A DNA stretch of 64,000 bases, from NCBI RefSeq assembly GCF_964019385.1, contig NC_088653.1:17917389-17981388 (forward strand), in the 5' to 3' direction. Both the position numbers and the translations under genes were made by a program. Below the pieces are notes generated by a model. The model worked only from the letters and a program-made list of their open reading frames with translations, did no database searches and was not told the DNA's origin. This document shows positions 1 to 11,262 of the stretch, one piece after another. How positions within the stretch are numbered: the stretch's first letter is position 1; each line of letters begins with the position of its first letter. This DNA comes from Sycon ciliatum (lineage: Eukaryota; Porifera; Calcarea; Leucosolenida; Sycettidae).

Positions 1-1230
1 GCCGGACCAACTTCCTATCGAACCTTGATTGACGAAAACGAGTGAAGTGATTTGAGACAAAGCGAGTCAGTGAAATCGGACGTCAAAGAAAATGTATAAA
101 ATTCAATGTTGGATTTGCTGTTTCACTGGTGAGTAGCGTAGCCCGCTGCAGTCCTGGTCGCCAGGAAGTGGTGACGGTAGTTCATGATGTTCTTCTTCCA
201 TCAGTCTGCTTCCGACTCGCTGGAGTGGAGATACTACTAGCTCCATACGTGGAGATTCCCAATCGTCTTTTCTTGAACAGCAGGCGTGCATGAATGGAAT
301 GAGCTTAGAGTGGTTTGATTTTATTATGGGACGCGCCTACAACTTGAACAGAGGTGTAATCACGGTCATGAAGTGCAACTTGTTTCACTCTCTGATTGTT
401 AGTCGCAGCCGCGTGAGCATGTTGACTGCTGCTTGCAAGAAAAATAGCACTTCGAATCTAAGGCATCAGCTCAGATTGGGAGTGAGAGGGAGGCCATGTC
501 CACTAAGCCAGCTATTACAGTTTTTGTTTACGTTTCAAACGTGAGATCTCACGGCCAAAAAATTCGCCCCCTCGTATTGCAATTTGAAACTTCAACATGA
601 CAGAGCTAGAGGGCCAACTCAAGGCGATAAAACCGGTTGAGCGCAAGTTTTGTGCTCACATTCGAAATTGAAAAATCGTGAAACGTTAACTCCTCATTAT
701 TTAGGGGTGAGCAACACGCAGTGATGTGCTCCTAGATTTACATCTGCTGCTTGTGATTTACAGCAAAGAAGCCGCCTTTATTCACACCATCGTAAACCTA
801 GAAGGCTTGATTTACGTGCATGTACTCCGAAGTGGGGTAATTCTATTGTGCATTTCTACGAATAGTTTGCAGGTAAGGATTCAGAGAATGAGACTTTCGG
901 TCTCTGACCACTTTGTGGTGAGTCTTATCTACTCACCTCTGGAGCTGTATCTCCGCTTAGATGCTAAGGTGGTGGTGATCCTGCGAATGCGCAAAACTCG
1001 GTCTTCAGCCGAGTCTCACCCGAACCGTTTCTTCTTTTGCACCTACTAGTGTAGCATGACACGACTGCTTACATGTAACTGGTTCTTAGGAAACTATGGA
1101 AAGAAAGCGAGAAGTAATGCTAGCGACTTCGGCGATGGTTTTATAGGAAAGGTGCTTGCTCCTTGCACCGCTGCTCGCGGTTTTACGCCAAATTGACTTG
1201 ATTCTGCTAGAAAAGCAGTGCAATGGGCAC
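1..1230 (+). repeat. Complex repeat R, partial copy 1
   Basis: Noncoding repeat sharing ordered landmarks with copies at 1231-2520, 3625-5008, 8472-11262, 54240-57927 and 60418-62640. Landmarks are the string GAGTAGCGTAGC near 131, a TTTGATTTTATTATGGGA block near 315, and a CTCACCTCTGGAGCTG block near 935. Short open frames here are not conserved in frame between copies, so I see no coding capacity. The terminal structure of the family is not resolved. Confidence 0.6.
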
Positions 1231-2520
1231 TGAGTAGCGTAGCCAGCTGCAGTTCGTGTCGGAAGGAAGTGGTGACGGTCGATCAAGATGGTCTTCTTTC
1301 ATCACTCAGCTACCAGCCACCACGCTGCAGTGGCGATACCACTACTGCTCTAGCTCCAGAAGTGGAGATTGCCAATCGTCTTCTCTTCAACAGCAGGCGT
1401 GCATGAAAGGAATGGGCTTAGACTGGTTTGATTCTATTATGGGATGTGGCCTGCAACCTGGACAGACGTGTGACCATTGTCATGAAGTATAACTTGTTTC
1501 ACCCTCTGATTGTTCGTCGCAGCAGCCGGACGAACATGTTGACGGCTGCTGGTAAGAAAATAGCACTTCGCAGCCGCGGCATCAGCTCGGATTGAGATTG
1601 ATATGAAGCCACATCTACTGAGCCATGGATTCGGATGTTTACGCTTCGCATTTTTTTTCAATTTCGAACGTGAGTTCCCAGGCCAAATAATTGGCTCTCC
1701 TCGCGTTGCAACGTTAGATGTCAACACGACAGAGATAGAGGACCAACGCACAGCGATACATGTAATCCAGGGTACGTTCGGGTAGGGTTTTCTCACGCTC
1801 GATATTGGAAAAACATGAAGCATAATACTCTCCATTATTTATGGGAAAGCAACACACATTGATGGACTCGCAGATTCAGATCTGATCCTGGTGGTTTTAC
1901 AACAAAGAATCCGCCTCCATACACACCAACGTACAACTAAAAAGTACGATATACATAATTATTATGTAAAAAAATAAAAAAGGTAATTATCGTGTCCGTT
2001 CCCGAAGGGAACTCACGACGGCCGCTAACACCCGATAAACCCTACCCTAGAGGTACCTGGTTCAAGTCCTGCCCGGGAGCGGTTTTTGTTTTTGTTTTGG
2101 TTTTTTGGTTTTTCCAGTCGTGCTGCTACCCACAGGCACAAGGGGTACATGGATGCAGCTAATGGGGTCGTTTCGGCACTTGTGTCAGCGGTTGTGAGAC
2201 TTGTCCGCTCACCCCCACCGTTAGGCGCTGCATCTGCCGCTAGGGTTTATTATTATGTACTTCAGTAAAACTATGTGCATGTACAAGTAGTCCGAAGTAG
2301 TGTAATTTCTACGAATGGTTTGCACGTGTGGATGCAGTGAATAGGATTTTTCGACCTCTCGACCACTTTGTGGTGGGTGTGATCTACACACCACAGGAGC
2401 TGCATCTGTGCTTTGATCCTAGAGGGTGGTGGCGTTCCTACGGATGCGGAAAACTCGGCCACCAGCCGATCCGAGTGAACCGTGGTTTTGTTTTGCGCTA
2501 CCAGTTTTGCAGGACATGAG
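1231..2520 (+). repeat. Complex repeat R, partial copy 2
   Basis: A second copy in the same orientation restarts at GAGTAGCGTAGC and runs to the CTCACC/GGAGCTGCATCTG block near 2400. It is interrupted at about 1955-2265 by unrelated A/T-rich and GTTTT-rich sequence. That insert contains a tRNA B-box-like string, GGTTCAAGTCC, near 2060, so it may be a SINE fragment. Confidence 0.55.
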
Positions 2521-2689
2521 TGCTTATATTTTACTCCATCTAATGCCTGGCTCCCGCGATTTTCCCACCGATGCTCTCACACTGACTCCGACAAGAAATC
2601 GACGACTGTGTTGGATGAGTCGTACTAGCTGTTCACACACACAACGGTGGGCAATTTCGCTTGTACTATAGTTGTAGGCTGGGCTGTTA

Positions 2690-3060
2690 CACACGTTGGT
2701 TGGTTGGCTTTATTATTTCAGTTCGTTGCCTCAACAGTACAAAGTACAAATATCAAGAGGGACGAACGAAAAGAGAAAACGTACATGCGGTACACAGCCG
2801 CGCTAGACAATAGTAGACGCTAGACAGCAGAAAATGAGATTTTGCACAAGCTGCAAGGCCAAAGGCGTGAACGGCTAGCGTCTAGTAACGGTCCAGTGTG
2901 GCCAGATCACGGTCTGCCCCCACGTTCTCCGCTGTCACTGTCAGTGTGAACAGCCGTGATTGGTCCGATGCCCGCCCCAAGCAGGAATGTGCACTTCAGT
3001 ATATCGCACAAATAAACAAAATCAAAAATTGACTCTTGGTACATAAATCCATACCCAACG
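2690..3060 (-). mobile_element. Probable LINE 3' fragment, noncoding
   Basis: On the minus strand this ends in A-rich sequence followed by CCAACCAACC, a simple-repeat tail of the kind seen at non-LTR 3' ends. The same CCAACCAACC tail occurs at 48075-48087. No RT motif is present, so this is inferred only from the tail and from its position inside repeat R. Confidence 0.35.
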
Positions 3061-3109
3061 AGTCCACAGTTCTTCTGTGCCTGATTCGGCGTTGGAATGT
3101 CCAGGGGAC

Positions 3110-3616
3110 TAGGCCTCGACCAAAATTCATATGCTTGCGCATATTTCCGAATATTCTGTGAGACAGTTCATATTATGGCATATTGAGCGACAAAGGGAAT
3201 ATTGGAATGAAGCCACCATATAATTCAAATATTCTGAAGAAAATGAGGACAAAACACTCATATTATGAACAAAATGCGTTCAGAAATGCCTTTAATGGAT
3301 GGATTTGGAATGGTTGAAGCGTTTGCTACATTCCCCCATGGATGAACACTATCACTACGGTTGCTGCGGACACACCCCAGTCAAACTATTCCGCATATGT
3401 TTTGATTTGCACCATAAGCATGATAGCCGTGAAGCAAATGAATATTCCAAGGTTGTACTTTTACTGAAATGATTTGCACGTACTGCTTATGTCGAGCATA
3501 TTTTGGCATATCTTTTTGAATATTTTGCTAAGCCTTTGGCCTAATTATTATGGACGTTTTCCTGATATGCGACGAGCATAATAAGCTCCTTTTTTAGCAT
3601 ACTTGGTCGAGGCCTA
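3110..3616. mobile_element. hAT-like MITE, 507 bp
   Basis: Termini are TAGGCCTCGACCAA and its inverse TTGGTCGAGGCCTA. The element is flanked by the perfect 8-bp duplication CAGGGGAC at 3102-3109 and 3617-3624. An 8-bp duplication is the hAT hallmark. The interior is rich in CATATT and has no open frame of note. Related termini (TAGGCCTTGACGG) occur at 48432-49460 and 58506-58984. It is inserted in repeat R. Confidence 0.85.
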
Positions 3617-3624
3617 CAGGGGAC

Positions 3625-5008
3625 CACGTGACTTTCGTACAAAGCACTCGCCACTCAAACGCACACAACACATCGTCGGAGCCTGAACAATACTGATGGG
3701 TATCAATGGCCACGTGCTTCAAGGGGGGACAACCAAAATGAAATACAACAAGGGTGCAATGCGGTGAAAAACGTGATGTGAACTGCACAGTTGCCAATTT
3801 AAATAGAAGTATAGCAACTGGTACAATGAGCAAAATATAACGAATAACTGCCATTTCAAAGAGACAGTTTGTCATATGTCGCAAATATGGACAATAAAAC
3901 AGTCTCACAATGCGCCATGTGACACGTTTCCACAATTATGTCCACGTACTGGTCGGAATAGTGCCAGTGGAATCAGCAGCTATCCGTCCTCCCAGTACAT
4001 GCGTAAACAGCGTTAGCTAGTGATAAAACCTTTGTGGACGAGTTACACTCTAGTGTACAGGCAGTCCACCCCAGTGAGCAGTGAAGACTACCAGTACATA
4101 CAAAGACTTTAGTTTAGGTATGTCTAGAGTCCAACATCATCCACACCAAACTGACCGGCCAAGTGTTACTCCATACAGCATTCACGGCAGTTCAGCATGC
4201 TTGCAAGTTGAGTGACTGCTTTTTCAAAGGCGTACGGCCTGTTGGGCAAGTTCTTCATACAGTTACCACCTTTTCTCTCCACACGGCTACCTTTCTCTCC
4301 ATACAATGCTCGTATGCTATAGGGTAGCGTGATGCCTTAGTCGTCAATTTTCTCCCTTCGAAGCCACTGGTCCTCTCCGCAACAACGAGAATGGATTTCG
4401 CACACGTCCACGCGCCGCCGAATGCTATCATTGCCAGCGTAACATCTTGTGCCGGGCCAGCTTCCTATCGAACCTGGAGTGACGAAACGGACGAGGTGAT
4501 GTGAGACAGAGTGAGCGAGTGAAATCGGACGTCAAAATAATTTAAGTTTGGAAATTGGACTCTCTTCACTGGTGAGTAGCGTAGCCCGCTGCAGTCCTGG
4601 TCGGCAGGAAGTGGTGACGGTAGTTCATAATGGTCTTCTTCCATCAGTCAGCTGCCAGCCAACTCGCTGCAGTGGCGATACTACAAGCTCCAGACTTGAA
4701 GCTTTCCAATCGTCTTCTCTTCACCAGCAGACGTGCATGAAAAGAACGAGCTTAGACTGGTTTGATTTTATTATGGGACGCGTGTACAACTTGGACAGAG
4801 GTGTGAGGGCGGTCATGAAGTGTAACTTGTTTCATTCCCTGATGACTAGTCGCACCCGGGTAACAATGTTCGCGGCTTTTTGGAAGGAAAAAATAGCACT
4901 CCCCAGCTGCGGAATCAGCTCATATTGGGAGTAGAAGCTGGGAGGCCACGTCCACTCAGCTAGCGATTCGGGTGGTCACGCATCACATTTTTTTCAATTT
5001 CGAACGTG
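3625..5008 (+). repeat. Complex repeat R, copy 3 (left part)
   Basis: Contains the R landmarks in order: the CCTCCCAGTACATGCG block near 3990, TCCATACAGCATTCACG near 4170, and GAGTAGCGTAGC near 4573. The copy is split by the RTE-like LINE and resumes at 8472. No gene is seen. Confidence 0.6.
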
Positions 5009-5018
5009 AAATCTCACG

Positions 5019-8000
5019 AGGAACTGACATGCCCTCTGACTCCTCTGGAGTCCTCTGACTCCTTTGGAACACCCTATGTCTCAATTGCTCCAACCAGTAC
5101 CGTCTGTTTTTAGTGTAAGTTCGTTCAATGTTCGTGGTCTATCGTCCAACACGAAAAGCAACTGCTGGCCGAGGACCTGCGTTGCTATAAAATTCAAATT
5201 TGTTCTCTGCAAGAAACGAAAATTCAAAACGGCTACGACGGAGTTCACGGCGACTACAGGATTGTGTGCCTCTCCTCGACTTGCCGACATTATGGAAACG
5301 GCTTTGCTATACACCACTCGCTCCTCGATAGAGTGTATCGAATCTGGAGCGAGTCGGATAGAGTTGCCGTTCTGCAAATTCGACTGTCAAAAAATAAACT
5401 ATTGTCGCTCGTCAGCGTGTACGCGCCGACGTCGACTAGAGTTGCGCAGGACCAAGACTGCCTAGACGACTTCTACTCCTCACTCAACGCTGCAGTTGCC
5501 AAGGTAAAATCTTCATCTATCTTCCTCGTACTCGGTGACTTCAATGCCAAGCTCGGAACACAAAATAAATCACTCCATCAATGCATTGGGCGATACGGAA
5601 GAGGACGACAGAATTACTCTGGCAAGGTCCTTGCTGACTATTGTGACTCAGCTTCCCTATTCGCCTGCAGCACAGCTTTTCAGCACCCAGCACGGCACTG
5701 CACAACATGGACAGGATGGAGAAAGAATAATTCAAGTGGCGGAGCCCCCATTCCCATCTATAATCAAATAGACTATATCTTGTGTTCCACTCGTCAGCGC
5801 CAGCTCTTCACAGATGCCAGATCTTACGCTGGAACCCTGCTGGACTCGGACCACCGATTGCTCGTGGCACGAATGAAGCTGGACCGGTTGCGTGGTGTGT
5901 GGGGCCCAATAGAGCACGCTAAGAAACAGCGAGTAGGCATGAAAATTGCTGTGGATAGGCTGTCCGATCCACGCATACGGAAGGAATATCAGTCCGCTCT
6001 GGAAAATGATATTACCCAACACTGCAGCTGCAAGCCCGGAACAAAGCTAGCCCCTCAGGAGCTATGGGATCAGGTACATACGACTGTGATGGAAGTGGCC
6101 AGCGCTACCCTGGGAGCATCAACAAGACCGCCAAAAGGAAAATGGATACCTGACCCACAGCTGACGGCTATGGTTCAAGAAAAGCGGAAAATCCGGCTTC
6201 AACTGATGAATACCCCTGATGCAGCAGTAGCAGCACGTCTGAAACTCCACAAAAACCAGTTATCTCATCAAGTTCGCAGGCAAGCCAGAGACAATGCAAG
6301 CAGATTATTGGACGGTAAGGTGGCGGAAATTGAGAACCAGAAAGATGACGCGCGCATGTTCAAAGCTGTGCACCTGCTCCAACGAAAGAAACAACAACCC
6401 ATCACGATAAATGATGCCAAAGGACGACGGCTTTTGAACCCTCAAGACATAGTTGGCGGAATCACGAGTCATTTCCAAGAAATGTTCACTCAGCCTAACA
6501 CTACCATCCAAACAAAAAATACAGAAAAATTTGCAAAAGAAATCACACAGCAGGAAATCACATCAGCAGCAAGGCGCCTTAACAACGGCCGTGCGACCGG
6601 GCCAGACAACATGGCAGGCGAACTTATCAAGTACGGGCCTGCCCCTCTTCACCATGCTCTAGCTCGGATATACAATGCCGCTATTTCCAACAATGAGCCA
6701 CTCTGTATTGGCGACGGGACTCTTATCCCGCTACAAAAACCTGGCAAGGCCAGGGGGCCCCCATCAAACCTGCGACCAATAGTACTGTTGACGGTGTTGC
6801 GCAAGGTGTTGTCGCTTGTAGCATTGTCCCGCGTAAGCAGAAAAATACATAAATACTTATCTCCCACCCAGAGCGGTTTCAGGCCTAACAGAAGCACCTC
6901 GGACGTAATATGGTCTTACCGTTGGGCTATAGCCCGATGCCAACGCCTACAACAGAAGTATGACATTATCGGTATCGACATGTCGAAAGCATTCGATACC
7001 ATCTCGCGTCCGAAACTGATCAATGTTCTTGCGTCATTCCTTGACAACGACGACGTTACACTGATTTCATATCTTCTGCAACACACCACCTTGCAGGTTC
7101 GATTGCCGGGAACGGATGGCATTAAGTTCAAAACCGACAGAGGCACCCCACAGGGGGACTCATTATCTCCTGTGCTATTCATCGTGTATCTAGAAGCGGC
7201 CCTGCGGGACGTGCGAAATATCTTACCGATCCGGCCACAACTCGACATCGACCTGCACCTCCCAACTGACACATCATATGCTGATGATGTTGACTTTCTG
7301 TCATCTAGGGGAGCTGACCTCCAATCATGCCTCCCTGTTATTGGGGACACCTTAAAGCAATGGGATTTGACAGTTAACTCCGCCAAGACAGAATTCACCC
7401 ATATCGAGAGGTTCAGCGACTGCATTGCAGAAGAATGGAGGCTGACCCGGAAGCTGGGATCGCTACTGGGTGACAGGGAAGATGTATCTCGGCGTATGCA
7501 GCTGGCCACAGGTGCGTTTCAACGGCTTTGGGCACTGTGGGTGAGAGGCTCGCAGGTGAGAGAGAACAGACGTGTCAAGCTATACAATGCATTTATCACA
7601 CCAATACTTCTGTACAATTGCTCAACATGGGGAGTCCCAAGCAATGTCATCAAGCGATTGGAAGCATTCCACAGACGTCAATTGAGAACAGTCGTCGGGA
7701 TCAAGTACCCTCAAGTCATCAAAAATAGCGAGCTGTATAAACGCACCAACTCCCAGCCCCTTGGGGAAACCATTGTGAGAGCGAGGTGGCGGCTCTTTGG
7801 CCATGTCCTGAGACTAAACGACGATGTACCAGCACGCGTTATGATGGCAGCATACTTCGAAAACCCAAGTTCCGCTGCCACCTGGCGGGGCCGGCCACGC
7901 ACCACTCTGCCACTGAGTCTGCACCAGGACCTGCAGCGTATCGGGGGGTCGCTCAAGAAACGCGAGGAACTTGAGAACCTCCATGCCATCTCCCAGTCAC

Positions 8001-8461
8001 GACAAGACTGGAAAGACCTATGCAGCAATGTGATAAAAGCGTACATCAAAGCCTAATACTGCTTCCACCTGTGGCAGCTGCATGGCCGTACGGTGTACCA
8101 TAACATAACTCATTGACTAACATATTTTGTGAAAATATTATCCTGTAAAAGAATAGGAATGTAAACAATATACCTGTGAAAACACAACCTTGAATGCTAC
8201 TAACACAACCTGTGACTACAATAATCATGAGATCAACCCCAAAACATTTCTTGCAGTTTACTTTCGTAGAGTTTGCAACTTTGTGTTCCTCAACACAACT
8301 TGCAGCTTTCTTCAAACATATCCTCAACCTTGGTTCTGTCCTAGATTGTGTATACATACATTCATTGTTTCGTCTCATCATTATGGAGCAGCTTATGCGA
8401 AGGCTAGCCAAGCTTGCTTGGCGATGCCAACGCGGAAAAGCCTATAATAAATAATAATAAT
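5019..8461 (+). mobile_element. Near full-length RTE-like non-LTR retrotransposon
   Basis: A 3.44-kb insertion flanked by the perfect 10-bp duplication AAATCTCACG at 5009-5018 and 8462-8471. The leader is very short, one long ORF follows, and the 3' end is an AATAAT-type simple-repeat tail. Single-ORF organisation, APE endonuclease plus RT, short leader and microsatellite-like tail all fit the RTE group. It splits a copy of repeat R. The intact duplication suggests a fairly recent insertion. Confidence 0.85.
5076..8056 (+). pseudogene. APE endonuclease-reverse transcriptase of RTE-like LINE, one frameshift
   Basis: The long frame is open from before 5264 to the stop at 8056. Endonuclease motifs are visible: ICSLQETK just upstream, SVYAPTS, GDFNAKLG (Asp at residue 92 counted from 5264) and LLDSDHRLL (Asp196-His197). 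RT motifs are GTPQGDSLSP near residue 627 and YADD at 672-675. The C-terminus has the GHVLRLNDD...RGRPR tail common in RTE-type proteins. The first endonuclease residues, including FNVRGLSSNT, lie in another frame starting at ATG 5076. The frames meet at a run of four A near 5154, consistent with loss of one base. The rest is intact over 930 codons, so this copy is young but disabled, unless the indel is a sequencing error. Confidence 0.85.
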
Positions 8462-8471
8462 AAATCTCACG

Positions 8472-11262
8472 GACAATTTGGCGCTCCTCACGTTGCAACG
8501 TGAGATTTCAGCGCGAGAGAGCTAGAGGGCCAAATCACGGTTAGAAAAGGCGATGCAACGCACGTTTTTTTTCTCGTTCGAAATTGGATAAAAACATGTA
8601 GCGTAAACTCTCTATTAAATGCGAGTAACACGTAGAGATGGGCTCCTAGATATACATTGTAGATCTGCTGCTTGTGATTTTATGGCAAAGAACCCGTCTT
8701 TATTCCCAAAGGGTATGATTTACGTTCGTGTGCATGTACTTCAAATAAGGGTAATTCTATGGTGAATTTCTACGAATAGTTTGCACGTATGGATGCAGTT
8801 TTCGGTCTTTGACCACATTGTGGTGGATCCGATTTACTCACCTCTGGAGTTGCATCTGAGACTTGATCGTAGGGGTGGTGGCGTTTGTGCGGATGCAGAA
8901 AACTCGGCCTGCAGCCAAGTTTCACGCAACCCGTGATCTATTTCCATTTTTACAAGTACCAGTATTGCATGACACGGACTGCTTACAATTGATTCCTTCT
9001 TAGAAAACTTTGGAAAGGAAACGAGTTAGTGGTAGCGACGAAGGCGATGATTTGAGAGAAAAGGTTTTTGCTGTTCACAGCGGAGCTCACGCCTTTCCGC
9101 CAACTTGACGCTTTACGGACTCAAGACTGTCATCCAGAGCACTAGACAAGTCCAACGAACCTTTGAGTTCTTTCCTTTGGAAATTTAGCAGATGAGAAGC
9201 AGTGCAATGGGCAGAATAGTTATTTCGTGCCTCCTAACGAATATAGCGAAAGTTAATTCCAAAAGAAAATTTGCACTTATACGGTACGTCACGGCGATAA
9301 AAGCGATTCAGCGCAAGTTTTGTGCTCACGTTCGAAATTAAAAAATCGTGAAACGTAAACTCTATATATTAGCGAAACAGCTGTCTAAAGGAGTTTATCA
9401 ATATCGTCTACGGAAGTGTCCTCGCAATGGTGATGGTTGTGTGCAGGAGGGTCTAGTCGTCTAAAGAGCGCAGTTTAATGGTGGAGGTGACTCAACATTT
9501 TCTTCAATGGCCGAGAGCTCTGTCGCACCCTGTAATAATGAAACGTAAACTCCCTATTATTAATAATTATTTAGGGGCGAGCAATACGCATTGATCGGCT
9601 CCTAGATTTATATATGCTGCTTGTGATTTTACAGCAAAGAAGCTGCCTTCATTCACACTATCGTTAACCTAGAAGGTATGATGTCCTGTACTCCGAAATA
9701 GAGTTATTCTACGGTGCAATTCTACGAATATTTTTTACATGTGGATGAGGTGAAGGGAATTTCAGTCTCTGACCACTCTGTGGTTGGTCTGATCTACTCA
9801 CCTCTGGAGTTCTGTGCCTTCATACTAGAGGGTGGTGGCGTTCCTGCGAATGCGGAAAACTCGGTCTTCACCTGAGTCTCACGCCAACCGTTTTCTTCCT
9901 TTCCACCTACTAGTATAGCATGACACGACTGCTTACATGTAGGAAACTATGGAAAGAAAGCGTGACGTCATGGTAGCGACTTCGGCGATGACTTTATAGG
10001 GAAGGTGTTTGCTCCTTTCACAGGAGCTCGCGGTTTTCTGCCTGCTTGACTTGACACTTTATTGATTCGCGACTGGCCATTCAGAGCACAAGAGAAGTCC
10101 GTCGAACCTATTTCGAGAGAAAAGAATTTAAAAATTCTTTTCTCTCGAAAAATGCCAGATTCTGCTCGAAAAGCAGTGCAATGGACAGAACGATACAAAA
10201 CTTATGTCAGTTATGGCAGGCACTTCTTTGAATTCTGCTCCATTTCTTTACCCACATACCAAGCATGCATGAAACATAACAACAATTTTCCAAATTCTGT
10301 CGTCTTTTCCGCTGTTTTGTTAGTAACTCTTGGAAATACAGTACGTACTACTGTTCTGTAGTGTGCTGCACCGTGGCTGAAACTCTTGGTTCTCTTTCTG
10401 AAGCACTTTTTGGTTGATCATTTAAAGTTATCGACATCCAATATCAGTTGCCTGCTTTTTACTTCTCAACTCAAACGCACACAGCACATTGCCAAGCATG
10501 AACAGCACGGATGGGTATCAGTGACCATTTGCTTCTAGGATAACAACAGTGAAATATAACTAGGGTGCAATGCGGTGAATAACGTGTTGTGAACAGCACA
10601 GTCGCTTATTGAATAGAAGTAAAACAACTGGTGCAATGAGATAATTATAACGAAATACTACCATTTTAAAGAGACAGTTTGTCTTATGTCGCACATATGG
10701 ACGAAGAAAAGTCTCTCAATGCGCCATGTGACACGTTTCCACAATTATTTCCACGTACTGGTCGGAATAGTGCCTGTGGAATCAGCAGCTATCCGTCCTC
10801 CCAGTACATGCGTAAATAGCGTTAGCTAGTGATAACATCTTTGTGGATGAGTTACACTCTAGTGTACAGGCAGTCTACCCCAGTGAACAGTGAAGACTAC
10901 CAGTAAATACAAAGACTTTAGTTTAGGTAGCTATGTCTAGAGTGCAACATAATCCACACCAAACTGACCGGCCAAGTGTTCCTCCATACAGCATTCACGG
11001 CAGTTCAGCATGCTTGCCAGTTGAGTGACTGCTTTTGCAAAGGCCTACGGCCTGTCGGGCAAGTGCTTCCTACAGCTACCACCTTTCCCTCCACATGGCT
11101 ACCTTTCTCTCCATACAGTGATGGTATGCTATAGGGTAGCGTGATGCCTTAGTCGTCAATATTCTCTCTTCGAAGCCACTGGTCCTCTCCGCAACGACGA
11201 GAATGCTTGTCGCAGACGTCCACGGGTTGCAGAATGCCATCCTCACCACTGTAACATCTTGG
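8472..11262 (+). repeat. Complex repeat R, further copies
   Basis: From 8472 the copy split by the LINE continues to about 9235. Another set of R modules follows from about 9290 to 11262, with the CTCACCTCTGGAG block near 9800, CCTCCCAGTACATGCG near 10798 and TCCATACAGCATTCACG near 10983. The match stops abruptly at TAACATCTTG near 11262, where RT pseudogene sequence begins. No gene is seen. Confidence 0.55.
10111..10150. repeat. 40-nt near-perfect palindrome
   Basis: A 19-nt arm (TTTCGAGAGAAAAGAATTT) is followed by a 2-nt loop and its exact inverse. Other R copies lack it at this point. It could be a small foldback insertion or a local duplication. Confidence 0.8.

Noticed and set aside
2040-2085. 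Possible tRNA gene
   Set aside because: A B-box-like GGTTCAAGTCC and a short acceptor-like pair are present, but no cloverleaf with A box and anticodon arm can be drawn. More likely a SINE fragment.
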